Assembly (NCBI GenBank): GCA_913055735.1
Contig: CAJXKD010000001.1
Location: forward strand, 2,328,281 to 2,392,280
DNA from: an uncultured Rhodospirillales bacterium
GTDB lineage: Bacteria; Pseudomonadota; Alphaproteobacteria; Rhodospirillales; UBA2165
Direction: 5' to 3'
DNA: 64,000 nt
Shown here: positions 16,917-26,356 of the stretch, piece after piece
Layout: each line of letters opens with the position of its first letter
Numbering within the stretch: the first letter of the stretch is position 1
Position numbers and translations under genes: made by a program
Notes under the pieces: generated by a model
The model's input: the letters and a program-made list of their open reading frames with translations, nothing else
Told to the model about the DNA's origin: nothing
The model's database searches: none

Positions 16917-17980
16917 AGCCGCTTCGTATCCTCGTTGTCGGCGAACTGGTTGCCTCATCAAGATCGCATCAGCGTATCGCGGCGCTCCGGGACATGGGCC
17001 ACTATGTCGAAACCATGTCGACGGTTGCCCAAGAGGCAACCTATGAAGATCGCCCGAGCCTTTACGAACGTATCCGCTATCGTTTGAGAATGCCGGTCGA
17101 CCGTATGAATATTAACGGTCGCCTTGTAGCGGCCATTGAGAACGGAGCATTCGACTTATTGTGGGTCGAACGTGTTCTCGAGTTACGCGGCCGAACTTTG
17201 CAGAGCATAAAGAGCCGGAACCCGAATATTGGGTTCATCTGGTATGCGGAAGACGACATGATGAACCCGCGTCACCGGTCGAGGTATGTCGAAGGCGCCA
17301 TTCCTTGGTTTGACGTATGGGTGACCACAAAATCCTTCAATGCCTCCCCCGACGAACTCCCCGCTCTTGGCGCTAGAAACGTTCTCTTCGTCAACAACGC
17401 GTTCGATCCGGCAATCCATCATGCCGTTCCCATCGGGTCCGAAGACCGGGCTCTTTACGGTTCGGATATTTGCTTCGTTGGAACGTTTGAGCATCCGCGT
17501 GCGGAAAGCTTAGTCGCGCTCGCCGACCAGGGTTACAAGGTGCGCGTCTGGGGCAACGGTTGGGGAAGGATGGTGGGTCGTCATGCCAATCTTGCCATAG
17601 AAAATAAACCTGTCTATGGCGAAGCCTACGCAAAAACGATTTGCGCGAGCCGGATAAACCTTTGTTTTTTGCGAAAATCCAATCGAGATCTGCAAACCTG
17701 CCGCTCAATTGAAATACCCGCTATCGGTGGGTTTATGTTGCATGAAAGAAACGCGGAGATCACCGCTATTTTAGCGGAAGATAAAGAGGCGGCTTATTTC
17801 GGGGGAGATGACGAATTGGCTAGGCAATGCGCCTACTGGCTGAAGGAGGAAGAGCGCCGGACGACGGTAGCGGCGGCCGGCCATACGAAAATAACCGCCG
17901 GCAGATTTACGCACCGGGATAGGATCGAGCAAATTCTCGGCTTTTTGAGTTGGGCAAGGATCAGCGGAGCCGACCTATGA
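16913..17980 (+). CDS. CgeB-like glycosyltransferase-family protein
   Basis: 355 residues. Not a standard GT4 sequence: it resembles the CgeB/DUF3880-type GT-B proteins, with an N-terminal RILVVGELVASSRSHQRIAAL, an IWYAEDDMMNPRH acidic segment, DICFVGTFEHPRAESL, VRVWGNGWGRM and a C-terminal CRSIEIPAIGGFMLHERN with the conserved E-P-G-G-like turn. Coupled to both neighbours by overlapping start and stop codons. Function inferred as one sugar transfer in the same polysaccharide. Confidence 0.72.
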   Translation: MKPLRILVVGELVASSRSHQRIAALRDMGHYVETMSTVAQEATYEDRPSLYERIRYRLRMPVDRMNINGRLVAAIENGAFDLLWVERVLELRGRTLQSIKSRNPNIGFIWYAEDDMMNPRHRSRYVEGAIPWFDVWVTTKSFNASPDELPALGARNVLFVNNAFDPAIHHAVPIGSEDRALYGSDICFVGTFEHPRAESLVALADQGYKVRVWGNGWGRMVGRHANLAIENKPVYGEAYAKTICASRINLCFLRKSNRDLQTCRSIEIPAIGGFMLHERNAEITAILAEDKEAAYFGGDDELARQCAYWLKEEERRTTVAAAGHTKITAGRFTHRDRIEQILGFLSWARISGADL

Positions 17981-19107
17981 AGGTGCTCGTCAATGCTCTT
18001 TCGGCCCGCAAGGGCGGGATCGTGACATATACGCGGAACCTTTTGGAATTTCTTCCAGATCTCGGGGTGGACGTTACGATTGCCGTGCCGATGGATTTTG
18101 AAGCGAACGAATCGCCGTCACTTTTTCGTATAGACGTCTCGGAATTCGGCCCTGCGCGAAGATTTTTTTGGGAACAAACGCTGTGGCAGAGGATTGTTGC
18201 GAAATTCAGCCCTGACGTTCTGTTTTCTTCGGCGAACTTCGGCCTTTTACATAGTCCGGTCCCGCAAGTTCTTCTTCTTCGGGAAGGTGGGTTATTCGAC
18301 CCGTTCTATCTCGCCAACTTGGCGGCGGCACAGGGTGTCGAGGCGGCATTCAGCCGGTTCTTCCGCCGAAAGTTGATGCTGCTTTCAGCTGAGAAATCGG
18401 ATTGTGTGATGACACCGACAGCGGCTATGCGGGATATGGTCATACAGTGGAAACCGTCCCTGGCGGACAAATGTATCGTGAATCCGTATGGGACGCTCGC
18501 CGGCAAGTTCAAACCGGGAACCTCGAAACGGCCTTGGCGGGAGGACGGTGTTTTACGCCTCCTGTATGTTTCCGTCTATTACCCTCACAAAGTGCCTAAT
18601 ATGCTGTGCCGTGCTGTTGATGAGCTCAATCGGATGGGAATTCCGGCGCACGCAACGATTACCATGTCTCCGGCGGAATTCTCGGCGACACGTGGCGGCG
18701 CCGTCGATGAAGCGATCGTCAGCGACGCTGTGGAGAGGGGAGCCGTAACCCTTGGCCACCACGACTATGACGATCTACCCAAGTTGTATACATCGCATGA
18801 CGTTTTCGTATTTCCGTCGGTTTCCGAGACGTTCGGCCATCCGATGGTGGAGGCCATGAGTTCGGCAATGCCGGCGGTCGTTACCGATACGCCGGTGAAC
18901 CGGGAGATTTGCAGTGATGCCGCACTGTATTTTGCGCCCTACTCGGTTTCGGGCATGGTGGACAGTCTGCTGCGTTTGGATGCCGACCCTGCTTTACGGC
19001 AAACTTTGTCCGAGAAAGGCCGAGACAGGGTGATAGGAGCATTTAGTTGGGACGCTCACGTGCGGCGGCTTGTCGAAACGTTCCAGCAAGTCGCGGAAGC
19101 GGCTTGA
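17977..19107 (+). CDS. Glycosyltransferase family 4
   Basis: 376 residues. MKVLVNALSARKGGIVTYTR matches the opening of the GT4 gene at 14650, so the two may be old duplicates. Donor half: LLYVSVYYPHKVPNML, VTLGHHDYDDLPKLYTSHDV and VFPSVSETFGHPMVEAMSSA. The ATG at 17977 overlaps the previous stop as ATGA and is preferred over an in-frame start 27 bp upstream inside that gene. Substrates unknown. Confidence 0.87.
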   Translation: MKVLVNALSARKGGIVTYTRNLLEFLPDLGVDVTIAVPMDFEANESPSLFRIDVSEFGPARRFFWEQTLWQRIVAKFSPDVLFSSANFGLLHSPVPQVLLLREGGLFDPFYLANLAAAQGVEAAFSRFFRRKLMLLSAEKSDCVMTPTAAMRDMVIQWKPSLADKCIVNPYGTLAGKFKPGTSKRPWREDGVLRLLYVSVYYPHKVPNMLCRAVDELNRMGIPAHATITMSPAEFSATRGGAVDEAIVSDAVERGAVTLGHHDYDDLPKLYTSHDVFVFPSVSETFGHPMVEAMSSAMPAVVTDTPVNREICSDAALYFAPYSVSGMVDSLLRLDADPALRQTLSEKGRDRVIGAFSWDAHVRRLVETFQQVAEAA

Positions 19108-19119
19108 AAGCCAGAGAAA

Positions 19120-20313
19120 ATGAACGGCTCCTTTCAGGCACCCGGTGGCAATGGTTTTCGAGCCGTTGTGTCCGTTCACGGCCGATGGCATGCGTTTGAA
19201 TTGGCAAATGGTCTTTTTCGTCGAGGTCACCTGTCACGATTATTGACAACTTATCCTGCTTGGGTGGCGGGACGTTTTCTCGAGCCGGGGATAGATTTGA
19301 GAACCGCACCGATTTTGGAGGCACGCCGCCGACTTTTCGATCGCTGGAGGGTAGGCAGCCGGCCTGACGCATCAATCGCGCGCCAATTCGCGGCGTTTGC
19401 AGCTTGCAATCTCCCGGAAGACGCCGATCTTCTCGTCGGGTGGAGTTCGGCAACATTGGAAGCGATTTCGGTGGCCCACGACAAAGGCATTCAGGTGGCA
19501 TTAGAGCGTGGATCGACCCATATCGCGCACCAATCGGATGTCCTTCGCAACGCGCATGAGGAAATTGGTATCCCGTATTCACCGCCGGTGCCCGAGATTG
19601 TCGAACGGGAAATTGCAGAATATGAGCGGTGCGACGCAATCTTCGTGCCGACGGCGTTTGCCGCCCGCACGTTTCGTGACCGAGGGGTTGATGCTCAAAA
19701 AGTTCACGTTAATCCCTACGGTGTCGACTTGCGGGCATACGGCGGACCGAAACCCGAAAACGTGAAGAAGCGGCCGCGTATTCTATTCGTCGGGTCCGTC
19801 GGCGTTCGGAAGGGTGTTCCCTGGCTGTTGAAGGCACATGACAGAATTTCCGCGCGCTCGTCTATTCAGCCGGAACTCCGGCTTGTGGGGCCGGTCGATG
19901 GCGCGATCAAAGACCTCGCTCGGAAATGGGCTGGTGACAATGTCATTTTTACGGGTGCCTTGAGAGGCGCGGCGCTGATCGAGGAATACAATCGCGCGGA
20001 CCTATTCTGCCTACCGTCCCTCGAAGAAGGCTTTCCGTTGTCGACGCTTCAGGCGATGGCGGCGGGGCTTCCCGTGATTACCACGGAAGAGGCCGGTGGC
20101 GGCGAGATAATTCGCGATGGAATCGAAGGCAGGGTGGTTCCGGCCCGAGACGTAGAAAAATTGGCCGATGCACTATCGGAACTGATCGGTACGAGGGGGA
20201 CGCGGGAAAAAATGACAGAGGCGGTATTGGCACGCGTAAGGTCGGATTACACGATCGATGACTATATTGACAGAGCGATACGTGCCTACCGTCAAATCCT
20301 AGACAGTCGCTAA
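19120..20313 (+). CDS. Glycosyltransferase family 4
   Basis: 397 residues. N-terminal AVVSVHGRWHAFELANGLFRRG, then a long acceptor domain, ILFVGSVGVRKGVPWLLKAH, LRLVGPVDGAIKDL, NVIFTGALRGAALIEEYNRA and LPSLEEGFPLSTLQAMAAGLPV with the paired glutamates. 12 bp after the previous gene, so last in the rightward set. Its 3' end overlaps the convergent fcl gene by 4 bp. Specificity not readable. Confidence 0.86.
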   Translation: MNGSFQAPGGNGFRAVVSVHGRWHAFELANGLFRRGHLSRLLTTYPAWVAGRFLEPGIDLRTAPILEARRRLFDRWRVGSRPDASIARQFAAFAACNLPEDADLLVGWSSATLEAISVAHDKGIQVALERGSTHIAHQSDVLRNAHEEIGIPYSPPVPEIVEREIAEYERCDAIFVPTAFAARTFRDRGVDAQKVHVNPYGVDLRAYGGPKPENVKKRPRILFVGSVGVRKGVPWLLKAHDRISARSSIQPELRLVGPVDGAIKDLARKWAGDNVIFTGALRGAALIEEYNRADLFCLPSLEEGFPLSTLQAMAAGLPVITTEEAGGGEIIRDGIEGRVVPARDVEKLADALSELIGTRGTREKMTEAVLARVRSDYTIDDYIDRAIRAYRQILDSR

Positions 20314-21257
20314 ACCTCGGCGACGTTCTCGAGATACCAGCGGTAGGTCTCGGCGAGACCGTCGGCGAGCGCGATTTCCGCTTCCCAATCGAGCCCCTTC
20401 ATGCGGCGAACATCCAGCAATTTGCGCGGGGCTCCGTCCGGTTTGCTTTTGTCGAAACGCACATCACCTTCGAATCCAACGGTGTCCGCTATCAAACGAG
20501 CCAATTCTGCGATCGTGACTTCCTCGCCCGTTCCGATGTTGATCTGTATCTCATCCGAATAGATTTTGAGGAGGTGAACGGCGGCATCCGCTAAATCGTC
20601 GACATGAAGGAATTCCCGCTTCGGTGTGCCGGTTCCCCAAATCTCCAAACCATTGCTTTTCCCCAGCTTCGCCTGATGCGCCTTGACCATGAGGGCGGGA
20701 ATGACGTGGCTGGAGGCTAGGTCGAAATTGTCGTAAGGGCCATAAAGATTGTTGGGTTGTGCCGAGATGAAATCGCAGCCGTACTGTTGCCGATAGGCCT
20801 GGCACATTTTGATGCCGGCAATCTTGGCAATAGCGTACCATTGATTGGTCGGTTCCAATGGTCCGGTCAGGAGGGCTTCTTCGGCCATGGGCTGTTCCGC
20901 GTCGCGCGGATAAATGCAGGCCGAGCCCATGAACAGAAGTTTTTGCACGCCGACCCGGTAGGCGCTGTGAATGATATTGGTTTCGATGACCGTATTGTCA
21001 TAGATGAACTCGGCTGGACGTGTCTGATTGGCAAGAATGCCGCCGACCGTGGCCGCGCAGAGGACGACCGCATCGGGTTTGTTGGCGGCCAGCCAGTCTT
21101 CGACCTCAGCCTGCCGGCGTAAATCCACCTCAGCGCGCGGCACTTTCAGAATCTCACAGTCTTCTCGATCCAGGCGCCGGGCGATAGCAGATCCCACCAT
21201 GCCTCGATGGCCGGCCACCCAAATGCGTTTTCCTTGAATTTCGAAGATATCAGTCAT
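20310..21257 (-). CDS. fcl: GDP-L-fucose synthase
   Basis: 315-residue SDR-fold epimerase/reductase that converts GDP-4-keto-6-deoxy-D-mannose to GDP-L-fucose with NADPH. Seen: [18 protein letters not shown] nucleotide-binding turn, GSACIYP with the catalytic serine, [11 protein letters not shown] with the Tyr-x3-Lys pair, and [18 protein letters not shown] at 21257 is chosen; it overlaps the gmd stop by 8 bp. An earlier start would lie inside gmd. Paired with gmd it completes GDP-fucose synthesis for the glycosyltransferases. Confidence 0.95.
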   Translation of the reverse strand: MTDIFEIQGKRIWVAGHRGMVGSAIARRLDREDCEILKVPRAEVDLRRQAEVEDWLAANKPDAVVLCAATVGGILANQTRPAEFIYDNTVIETNIIHSAYRVGVQKLLFMGSACIYPRDAEQPMAEEALLTGPLEPTNQWYAIAKIAGIKMCQAYRQQYGCDFISAQPNNLYGPYDNFDLASSHVIPALMVKAHQAKLGKSNGLEIWGTGTPKREFLHVDDLADAAVHLLKIYSDEIQINIGTGEEVTIAELARLIADTVGFEGDVRFDKSKPDGAPRKLLDVRRMKGLDWEAEIALADGLAETYRWYLENVAEV

Positions 21258-22317
21258 GGGACTTGTTATGTGATGCGCGATCGAAGCTCGCAATATCACT
21301 CTCTACCATTTCGGTAACGAGCTCCTTGAAGGTCGTTTTGTGGTGCCATCCCAGTACGCGATGCGCTTTGCTGGCATCGCCGAGCAAGGTCTCGACTTCC
21401 GTGGGACGAAAGTAACGTTTGTCGACGGCAACCAACGTGCGTCCGGTTTTTGCGTCTGCACCGGTTTCCGAGACGCCGCTGCCCTGCCATTCAATGGAAA
21501 TGTCAGCAACCTTGAATGCAAGTTCGACGAATTCACGGACGGAATGGGATTCCTCCGTCGCCAACACGTAATCGTCTGGCTCATCTTGTTGCAGCATCAT
21601 CCACATGCCTTCGACGTAGTCGCGGGCATGACCCCAATCGCGTTTGGCGTCCAAGTTTCCGAGAAAAAGCGTTTCCTGTGCGCCTGCCGTTATGGCCGCG
21701 ACGGCGCGGGTGATTTTCCGCGTCACGAATGTTTCGCCCCGTGTCGGCCCTTCATGATTGAATAGGATACCGTTCGACGCATGGATGCCGTAGGCTTGCC
21801 GATAGTTGACCGCAATCCAATACGCATAGAGCTTCGCGGCGGCATAGGGGCTGCGCGGTCGGAACGGGGTGGTTTCGGATTGAGGCGTTTCGGCGACCGC
21901 GCCGTAAAGTTCCGATGTCGACGCCTGATAGAACCGCGTCTTGTCTTCCAGATTTAAAATCCGGATGGCTTCCAACAGTCGCAGTGTGCCCAATGCATCG
22001 GCATTGGCCGTATACTCGGCCGTTTCGAAGCTCACCTGAACGTGGCTTTGCGCCGCGAGGTTGTAGATCTCGTCAGGCTGTGTCGATTGCACCAAGCGGA
22101 TCAGGTTGGTGGCATCCGTCATATCGCCGTAGTGCATGAAAAAGCGGACATTTTCTTCGTGGGGGTCGGTGTAAAGGTGATCGACACGGGCCGTATTGAA
22201 AGAGGACGAGCGTCGTTTGATACCGTGAACCTCATAGCCTTTTCCGAGAAGGAGTTCGGCTAAATAAGCGCCGTCTTGACCGGTGATCCCGGTAATCAAT
22301 GCCGTCTTTTTTGTCAT
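21250..22317 (-). CDS. gmd: GDP-mannose 4,6-dehydratase
   Basis: 355 residues, usual length. NAD(P)-dependent dehydratase giving GDP-4-keto-6-deoxymannose. Seen: [20 protein letters not shown] with the GxxGxxG turn, [12 protein letters not shown] with the catalytic Thr/Ser and Glu, [12 protein letters not shown] with Tyr-x3-Lys, and [19 protein letters not shown]. Upstream is wecC (17 bp beyond its stop), downstream fcl. The product may feed L-fucose or D-rhamnose; fcl next door favours fucose. Confidence 0.95.
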   Translation of the reverse strand: MTKKTALITGITGQDGAYLAELLLGKGYEVHGIKRRSSSFNTARVDHLYTDPHEENVRFFMHYGDMTDATNLIRLVQSTQPDEIYNLAAQSHVQVSFETAEYTANADALGTLRLLEAIRILNLEDKTRFYQASTSELYGAVAETPQSETTPFRPRSPYAAAKLYAYWIAVNYRQAYGIHASNGILFNHEGPTRGETFVTRKITRAVAAITAGAQETLFLGNLDAKRDWGHARDYVEGMWMMLQQDEPDDYVLATEESHSVREFVELAFKVADISIEWQGSGVSETGADAKTGRTLVAVDKRYFRPTEVETLLGDASKAHRVLGWHHKTTFKELVTEMVESDIASFDRASHNKSHD

Positions 22318-22334
22318 AGGCTAAAACCTAATTA

Positions 22335-23594
22335 TCAGGGGATGTTTCTATGCCAGATGCCGCGCGTATCGACCGTGTGCTTCCCGTTTAGGTCGGTCGG
22401 TTCGACATTCTTGAATTCCGAATGATCCGTCAATACCGCCACAACTTGGGCCTTGGATAGTGCCTCTTTCAGCGAACATAGGTGGATCGATTTGTTGTCG
22501 GATAGCTCGGGCGGCAACGCATCGATGTTCGGTTCGACGACCAGAAGGTCTCCCGTGAACCGGTTCGACAACATATCCACGATGGCGAGGGAAGGGCTTT
22601 CGCGCAAATCATCAATATCAGCCTTATAGGCAAGACCGAGACAAGCGATGGCGGCGGCGTTTCGCTCGGAAGCGGCTGTGAGGATTTTCTGCAATACGTG
22701 CTCTGGTTTCGCATCGTTTACCGCCCGTGCCGCCTGGATCAAACGTGTGTCGTCGGGCGCCGAGTCGACAATGAACCAAGGGTCGACGGCGATGCAGTGT
22801 CCGCCGACGCCAGGGCCCGGTTTCAATATGTTGACCCGTGGATGGTGGTTTGCCAGATCGATAAGGCTCCAGGGGTCGACCCCTATTTTCTCGCAAACAC
22901 CGGCGATCTCGTTGGCAAAAGCGATGTTGGCGTCGCGATAAGCGTTTTCCGTCAATTTCACCAGTTCCGCCGTTCGCGCATCGGTAACAAGGCACTCGCC
23001 GTTCACAAACAGCTTATAGAACTCCAACGCGCGGGCACTACACGCATCCGATATGCCGCCAATTACCCTGTCGTTCTCAACGAGCTCGAGGAGCACACGG
23101 CCTGGTAAAACACGTTCCGGACTGTGAACGACGAAGATGTCGCCCGGAGAATCCGGACCCGTTGGCACTTTCAGGTCAGGCCGTTCAGTCCCAATGATGG
23201 ACGCAATTTTTTCAGTCGTGCCGACGGGAGAGGTAGACTCCAGGATAACGAGATCTCCCTTTTTCAAAACCGCCGACATCGCGACCGTCGCCGCTTCCAA
23301 ATAGCGCAGGTCCGGCTTGTGTCCGTCCGTAAATGGCGTTGGAACGGCAACAATGAAAACGTCCGCTTCTTTTGGTTCGTTGACTGCCGTGAGTTTCTGA
23401 GAGGTAACGGCGCTGCGCACAAGGATGTCGAGATCGGGTTCGACAATGTGGACATCGCCACGATTGATCTCTTCAACGATCTTTCGATTGGAATCGACAC
23501 CCGTGACCTTGATCCCGCGATTGGCGATGACGGCCGCGGTCGGGAGTCCGACATATCCAAGCCCAATGACTGAAACTGTGTCAAAGCGCGGCAT
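22335..23594 (-). CDS. wecC: UDP-N-acetyl-D-mannosamine dehydrogenase
   Basis: 419-residue UDP-sugar 6-dehydrogenase that oxidises UDP-ManNAc to UDP-ManNAcA in two NAD steps. Seen: [49 protein letters not shown] with the conserved lysine and asparagine, and the active-site [15 protein letters not shown] with the catalytic cysteine. ATG at 23594 overlaps the wecB stop by 14 bp; the in-frame ATG further upstream would start deep in wecB. Subtype assigned because wecB sits directly upstream. Confidence 0.93.
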   Translation of the reverse strand: MPRFDTVSVIGLGYVGLPTAAVIANRGIKVTGVDSNRKIVEEINRGDVHIVEPDLDILVRSAVTSQKLTAVNEPKEADVFIVAVPTPFTDGHKPDLRYLEAATVAMSAVLKKGDLVILESTSPVGTTEKIASIIGTERPDLKVPTGPDSPGDIFVVHSPERVLPGRVLLELVENDRVIGGISDACSARALEFYKLFVNGECLVTDARTAELVKLTENAYRDANIAFANEIAGVCEKIGVDPWSLIDLANHHPRVNILKPGPGVGGHCIAVDPWFIVDSAPDDTRLIQAARAVNDAKPEHVLQKILTAASERNAAAIACLGLAYKADIDDLRESPSLAIVDMLSNRFTGDLLVVEPNIDALPPELSDNKSIHLCSLKEALSKAQVVAVLTDHSEFKNVEPTDLNGKHTVDTRGIWHRNIP

Positions 23595-24702
23595 TCGCGA
23601 GTTCCTCAAGGATGCGATCGCTGGCGTGGCCATCGCCATAGGGGTTGTGGGCTTTGCTCATCGCTTCATACGCCGCATGGTCATCCAACAAACGGTCGGT
23701 TTCTTCAACGATTTTTCCGGTATCGGTCCCGACCAGCCGGACGGTTCCTGCCTCTACCGCTTCTGGCCGTTCCGTTACGTCGCGCATTACCAAAACCGGC
23801 TTTCCGAGTGACGGGGCCTCCTCCTGAATGCCGCCTGAATCGGTGATCAGAATATCTGCTCGATCCATGAGGCGCACGAAAGGCACATAAGAAATAGGAT
23901 CAATCAAATGGATACTGGGATTGTTTCCCAATATCCGATGGACCGGTTCGCGAACGTTCGGGTTCATGTGAACTGCATATATGATTTCAACGTCGTCGCG
24001 TTTAGATATTTCGGCAAGCGCTGTGCAAATACGTTCAAATCCGTTGCCGAAATTCTCCCGCCGATGTCCTGTAACCAGAATAAGCTTCGCCCCCTCGGCG
24101 ATACGAGGTATTTCCGCATCTGCCTCCGCCAGGAGCGCGGGATCATTGTCGAGGCGGTATTTTACATGAAGAAGAGCGTCGATCACCGTATTGCCGGTAA
24201 CGTGGATGCCGGTTTCCGTCATACCTTCCCGCCGCAGATTTTCCCGGGCACGATCGGTCGGTGCAAAATGAAGGTCGCAAAGATCGTCGGTTAAACGGCG
24301 GTTCATTTCCTCGGGCCAAGGGGCTGACAGATCGCCGGTTCGCAATCCCGCTTCGACATGGGCAACGGGAATCCGGGCATAGAAACCAGCCAACGCGGCG
24401 GCCAATGTGGTCGTCGTGTCTCCATGCACGAGGATGCGGTCCGGCGCAATTTTCTCGAAAACGGCAGGTAACCTTTCTAAGACGCCAGTCGTGATGTCAT
24501 TCAGGTTTTGATTGGTTCGCATGATGTCGAGATCGGCATCAGGTCGGAGATCGAAAACGCGAAGAACCTGATCGAGCATGTCACGGTGCTGACCCGTCAC
24601 ACAAATGCGCGAGTCGAAACGAGGGTCCGCTTCGAGGGCTTTTATCACCGGTGCCATTTTAATGGCTTCGGGACGGGTGCCGAATATGGAAAGAACACGC
24701 AT
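23581..24702 (-). CDS. wecB: UDP-N-acetylglucosamine 2-epimerase (non-hydrolysing)
   Basis: 373 residues. Interconverts UDP-GlcNAc and UDP-ManNAc. Seen: [20 protein letters not shown] at the N-terminus, [46 protein letters not shown] and [20 protein letters not shown], all family hallmarks including the catalytic acidic residues. Overlaps wecC, so the pair makes UDP-ManNAcA as a coupled unit. The dsbA-like gene ends 52 bp upstream on the same strand. Confidence 0.95.
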   Translation of the reverse strand: MRVLSIFGTRPEAIKMAPVIKALEADPRFDSRICVTGQHRDMLDQVLRVFDLRPDADLDIMRTNQNLNDITTGVLERLPAVFEKIAPDRILVHGDTTTTLAAALAGFYARIPVAHVEAGLRTGDLSAPWPEEMNRRLTDDLCDLHFAPTDRARENLRREGMTETGIHVTGNTVIDALLHVKYRLDNDPALLAEADAEIPRIAEGAKLILVTGHRRENFGNGFERICTALAEISKRDDVEIIYAVHMNPNVREPVHRILGNNPSIHLIDPISYVPFVRLMDRADILITDSGGIQEEAPSLGKPVLVMRDVTERPEAVEAGTVRLVGTDTGKIVEETDRLLDDHAAYEAMSKAHNPYGDGHASDRILEELANAAL

Positions 24703-24754
24703 TTGGACGTCAGGTTCGTGATGCCGGGATGCACATGTCAGTCATTCCGGCACT

Positions 24755-25510
24755 CTAGTTACCGCGCGCTTCCGCGACCAGTTGGTTTAGCGTTTCGGGA
24801 CTGATGGCGCCCGGGACAATCCGATCACCGATTACGAACCCCGGTGTTCCTTGGATCCCAAGCCGGCTGGCAAGACCCTTGTTGCTTTCGAGAATCCGGC
24901 CGATATCCGGTGAGTTCATATCTTGCTTGATGCGATTCGCATCGAGACCGACGGTTTCAGCGATACGAAGGATCTGCCGTTCCGATAGGCTGCCCTGGGC
25001 CTCCATTAGCTTGGTATGGAGCTTGAAATATTTCGGAGGGCTTTGTTGCCATGCCGCGAGCGCGGCCCGTGCCGCAATTTCGGATTCCGGCGACAGGATC
25101 GGAAATTCCTTGAAGACATAACGAACGTTCTTGTCCGCGCGCAGAAGGGCGCGGACCGCCGGAAGCATCTGTTTGCAGTACCCGCAGCGATAGTCGAAAA
25201 ATTCGACGATCGTGACATCTCCATCGGGATTTCCGGCAACCGGTGAACTCGGGTCGCGCTCGATTTGATCTCGGTAGGAAACGAGGTTGGTCTGTGCTTG
25301 TTCATGCTGCCGGGCCTGTTCCCTGTCCCGGAGTTGCTGAATGGCTTCAAGAATGATTTCCGGATTGTCCCGCAAATATTCGCCGATGATCTGCCGTACT
25401 TCGTCACGTTGCCGCTCATCGAGCGCTTCGCTGGCGGATTGCGCAAAAGCGTTCTGTGTCGCGGCAAGGCTCAATAAAAGGGCAAAGGGTAGGGAATAAA
25501 ATAAATTCAT
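24755..25510 (-). CDS. Periplasmic DsbA-family thiol:disulfide protein (ScsC/Com1-like)
   Basis: 251 residues. Signal peptide MNLFYSLPFALLLSLAATQ with probable cleavage after NAFA. Residues 30-80 form a charged helical region, RQRDEVRQIIGEYLRDNPEI, as in Com1 and ScsC proteins where it drives oligomerisation. The thioredoxin domain follows with CGYC (Cys109 and Cys112) in FFDYRCGYCKQM and the cis-Pro loop IQGTPGFVIGD near the end. ATG at 25510 is preferred because it starts the signal peptide. Isomerase or oxidase activity cannot be separated by sequence. Confidence 0.9.
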   Translation of the reverse strand: MNLFYSLPFALLLSLAATQNAFAQSASEALDERQRDEVRQIIGEYLRDNPEIILEAIQQLRDREQARQHEQAQTNLVSYRDQIERDPSSPVAGNPDGDVTIVEFFDYRCGYCKQMLPAVRALLRADKNVRYVFKEFPILSPESEIAARAALAAWQQSPPKYFKLHTKLMEAQGSLSERQILRIAETVGLDANRIKQDMNSPDIGRILESNKGLASRLGIQGTPGFVIGDRIVPGAISPETLNQLVAEARGN

Positions 25511-25640
25511 AGGGACGCGGGCCTTATCCTCATCGACCGTTTTCCGGCAAGGCGATGAATTCGTTGCTTTTTCGGGAATGAACGAAACTACACCGGTCTT
25601 GGCCAAACTTCACCAGGAAACATCACATCGGCATTATTGA

Positions 25641-26348
25641 TCAGCGATACAGGGAAAGGTCGCCGAATGCCATGCTGGATACCGTTTTTGTCGGGTCTGC
25701 AGCGAATCCAACAAACGTGATTTGCGTTTCCGTCACATCGTCTCCTGGCCACAACGTGTTGTATATAAGGGATAAATCGACGTTCTCCTGCCACCAGCGG
25801 CCGCAATTCTCGAGGCCGCTCCGGGCGACATAGCGTGGCACGGGCGTTCCCGCCAGGAAATTTCCCCTTTCCAACGCTTTCCGGCGCCAAATGATAGAAA
25901 CCGCGCGATCGAAGGGCGGTAGGGGGCCGCTCAGAAAGGCTAGGGGCTGGCTCCCAAGACTAGCGCTTTCAGGGTTTCCGCCATAAAACCCGACAATGAG
26001 CCGAACCGGATGGGTATCACCTTCGTGCGGGTCAACGCGCCAGGACCAGCTGAAGAAAGGCGTCGCCAAAAGGTTTGCGCGGGTCCATCGCGCGACCAGG
26101 AACGGCTCCTCCCCGGCGGTGACGCGCAGGTCCAGCGCCGCGTCTGCATGGCGCGTCTCCCTAAATGAGGGGGACGGAAGGTCTCCTAATCCATGCGATA
26201 CCCAGCCGATCTCCTCGGGTTCGCTGGTCAACGGTGCCAACGGACCGAAAATTCGCAAATGACCGCCGGATGTGACGCCGACGGCGGGTATTTCGCAGGC
26301 GGCGAGGGTCAAAACGATGAGAACAAGCCAAGGGCTGCGGCTACGCAT
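25641..26348 (-). CDS. DUF3047-type lipoprotein
   Basis: 235 residues. N-terminal MRSRSPWLVLIVLTLAACEI has a clear lipobox LAAC, so Cys18 is probably lipidated. The body, with FFSWSWRVDPHEGDTHPVRL, SIIWRRKALERGNF and the C-terminal TFVGFAADPTKTVSSMAFGD, reads as DUF3047, a beta-rich envelope domain of unknown function. ATG at 26348 lies 8 bp after the protease stop; longer frames would overlap that gene. Co-transcribed with the M48 protease and perhaps the DsbA-like gene, suggesting envelope maintenance. Confidence 0.78.
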   Translation of the reverse strand: MRSRSPWLVLIVLTLAACEIPAVGVTSGGHLRIFGPLAPLTSEPEEIGWVSHGLGDLPSPSFRETRHADAALDLRVTAGEEPFLVARWTRANLLATPFFSWSWRVDPHEGDTHPVRLIVGFYGGNPESASLGSQPLAFLSGPLPPFDRAVSIIWRRKALERGNFLAGTPVPRYVARSGLENCGRWWQENVDLSLIYNTLWPGDDVTETQITFVGFAADPTKTVSSMAFGDLSLYR

Positions 26349-26356
26349 ATGGCTCG

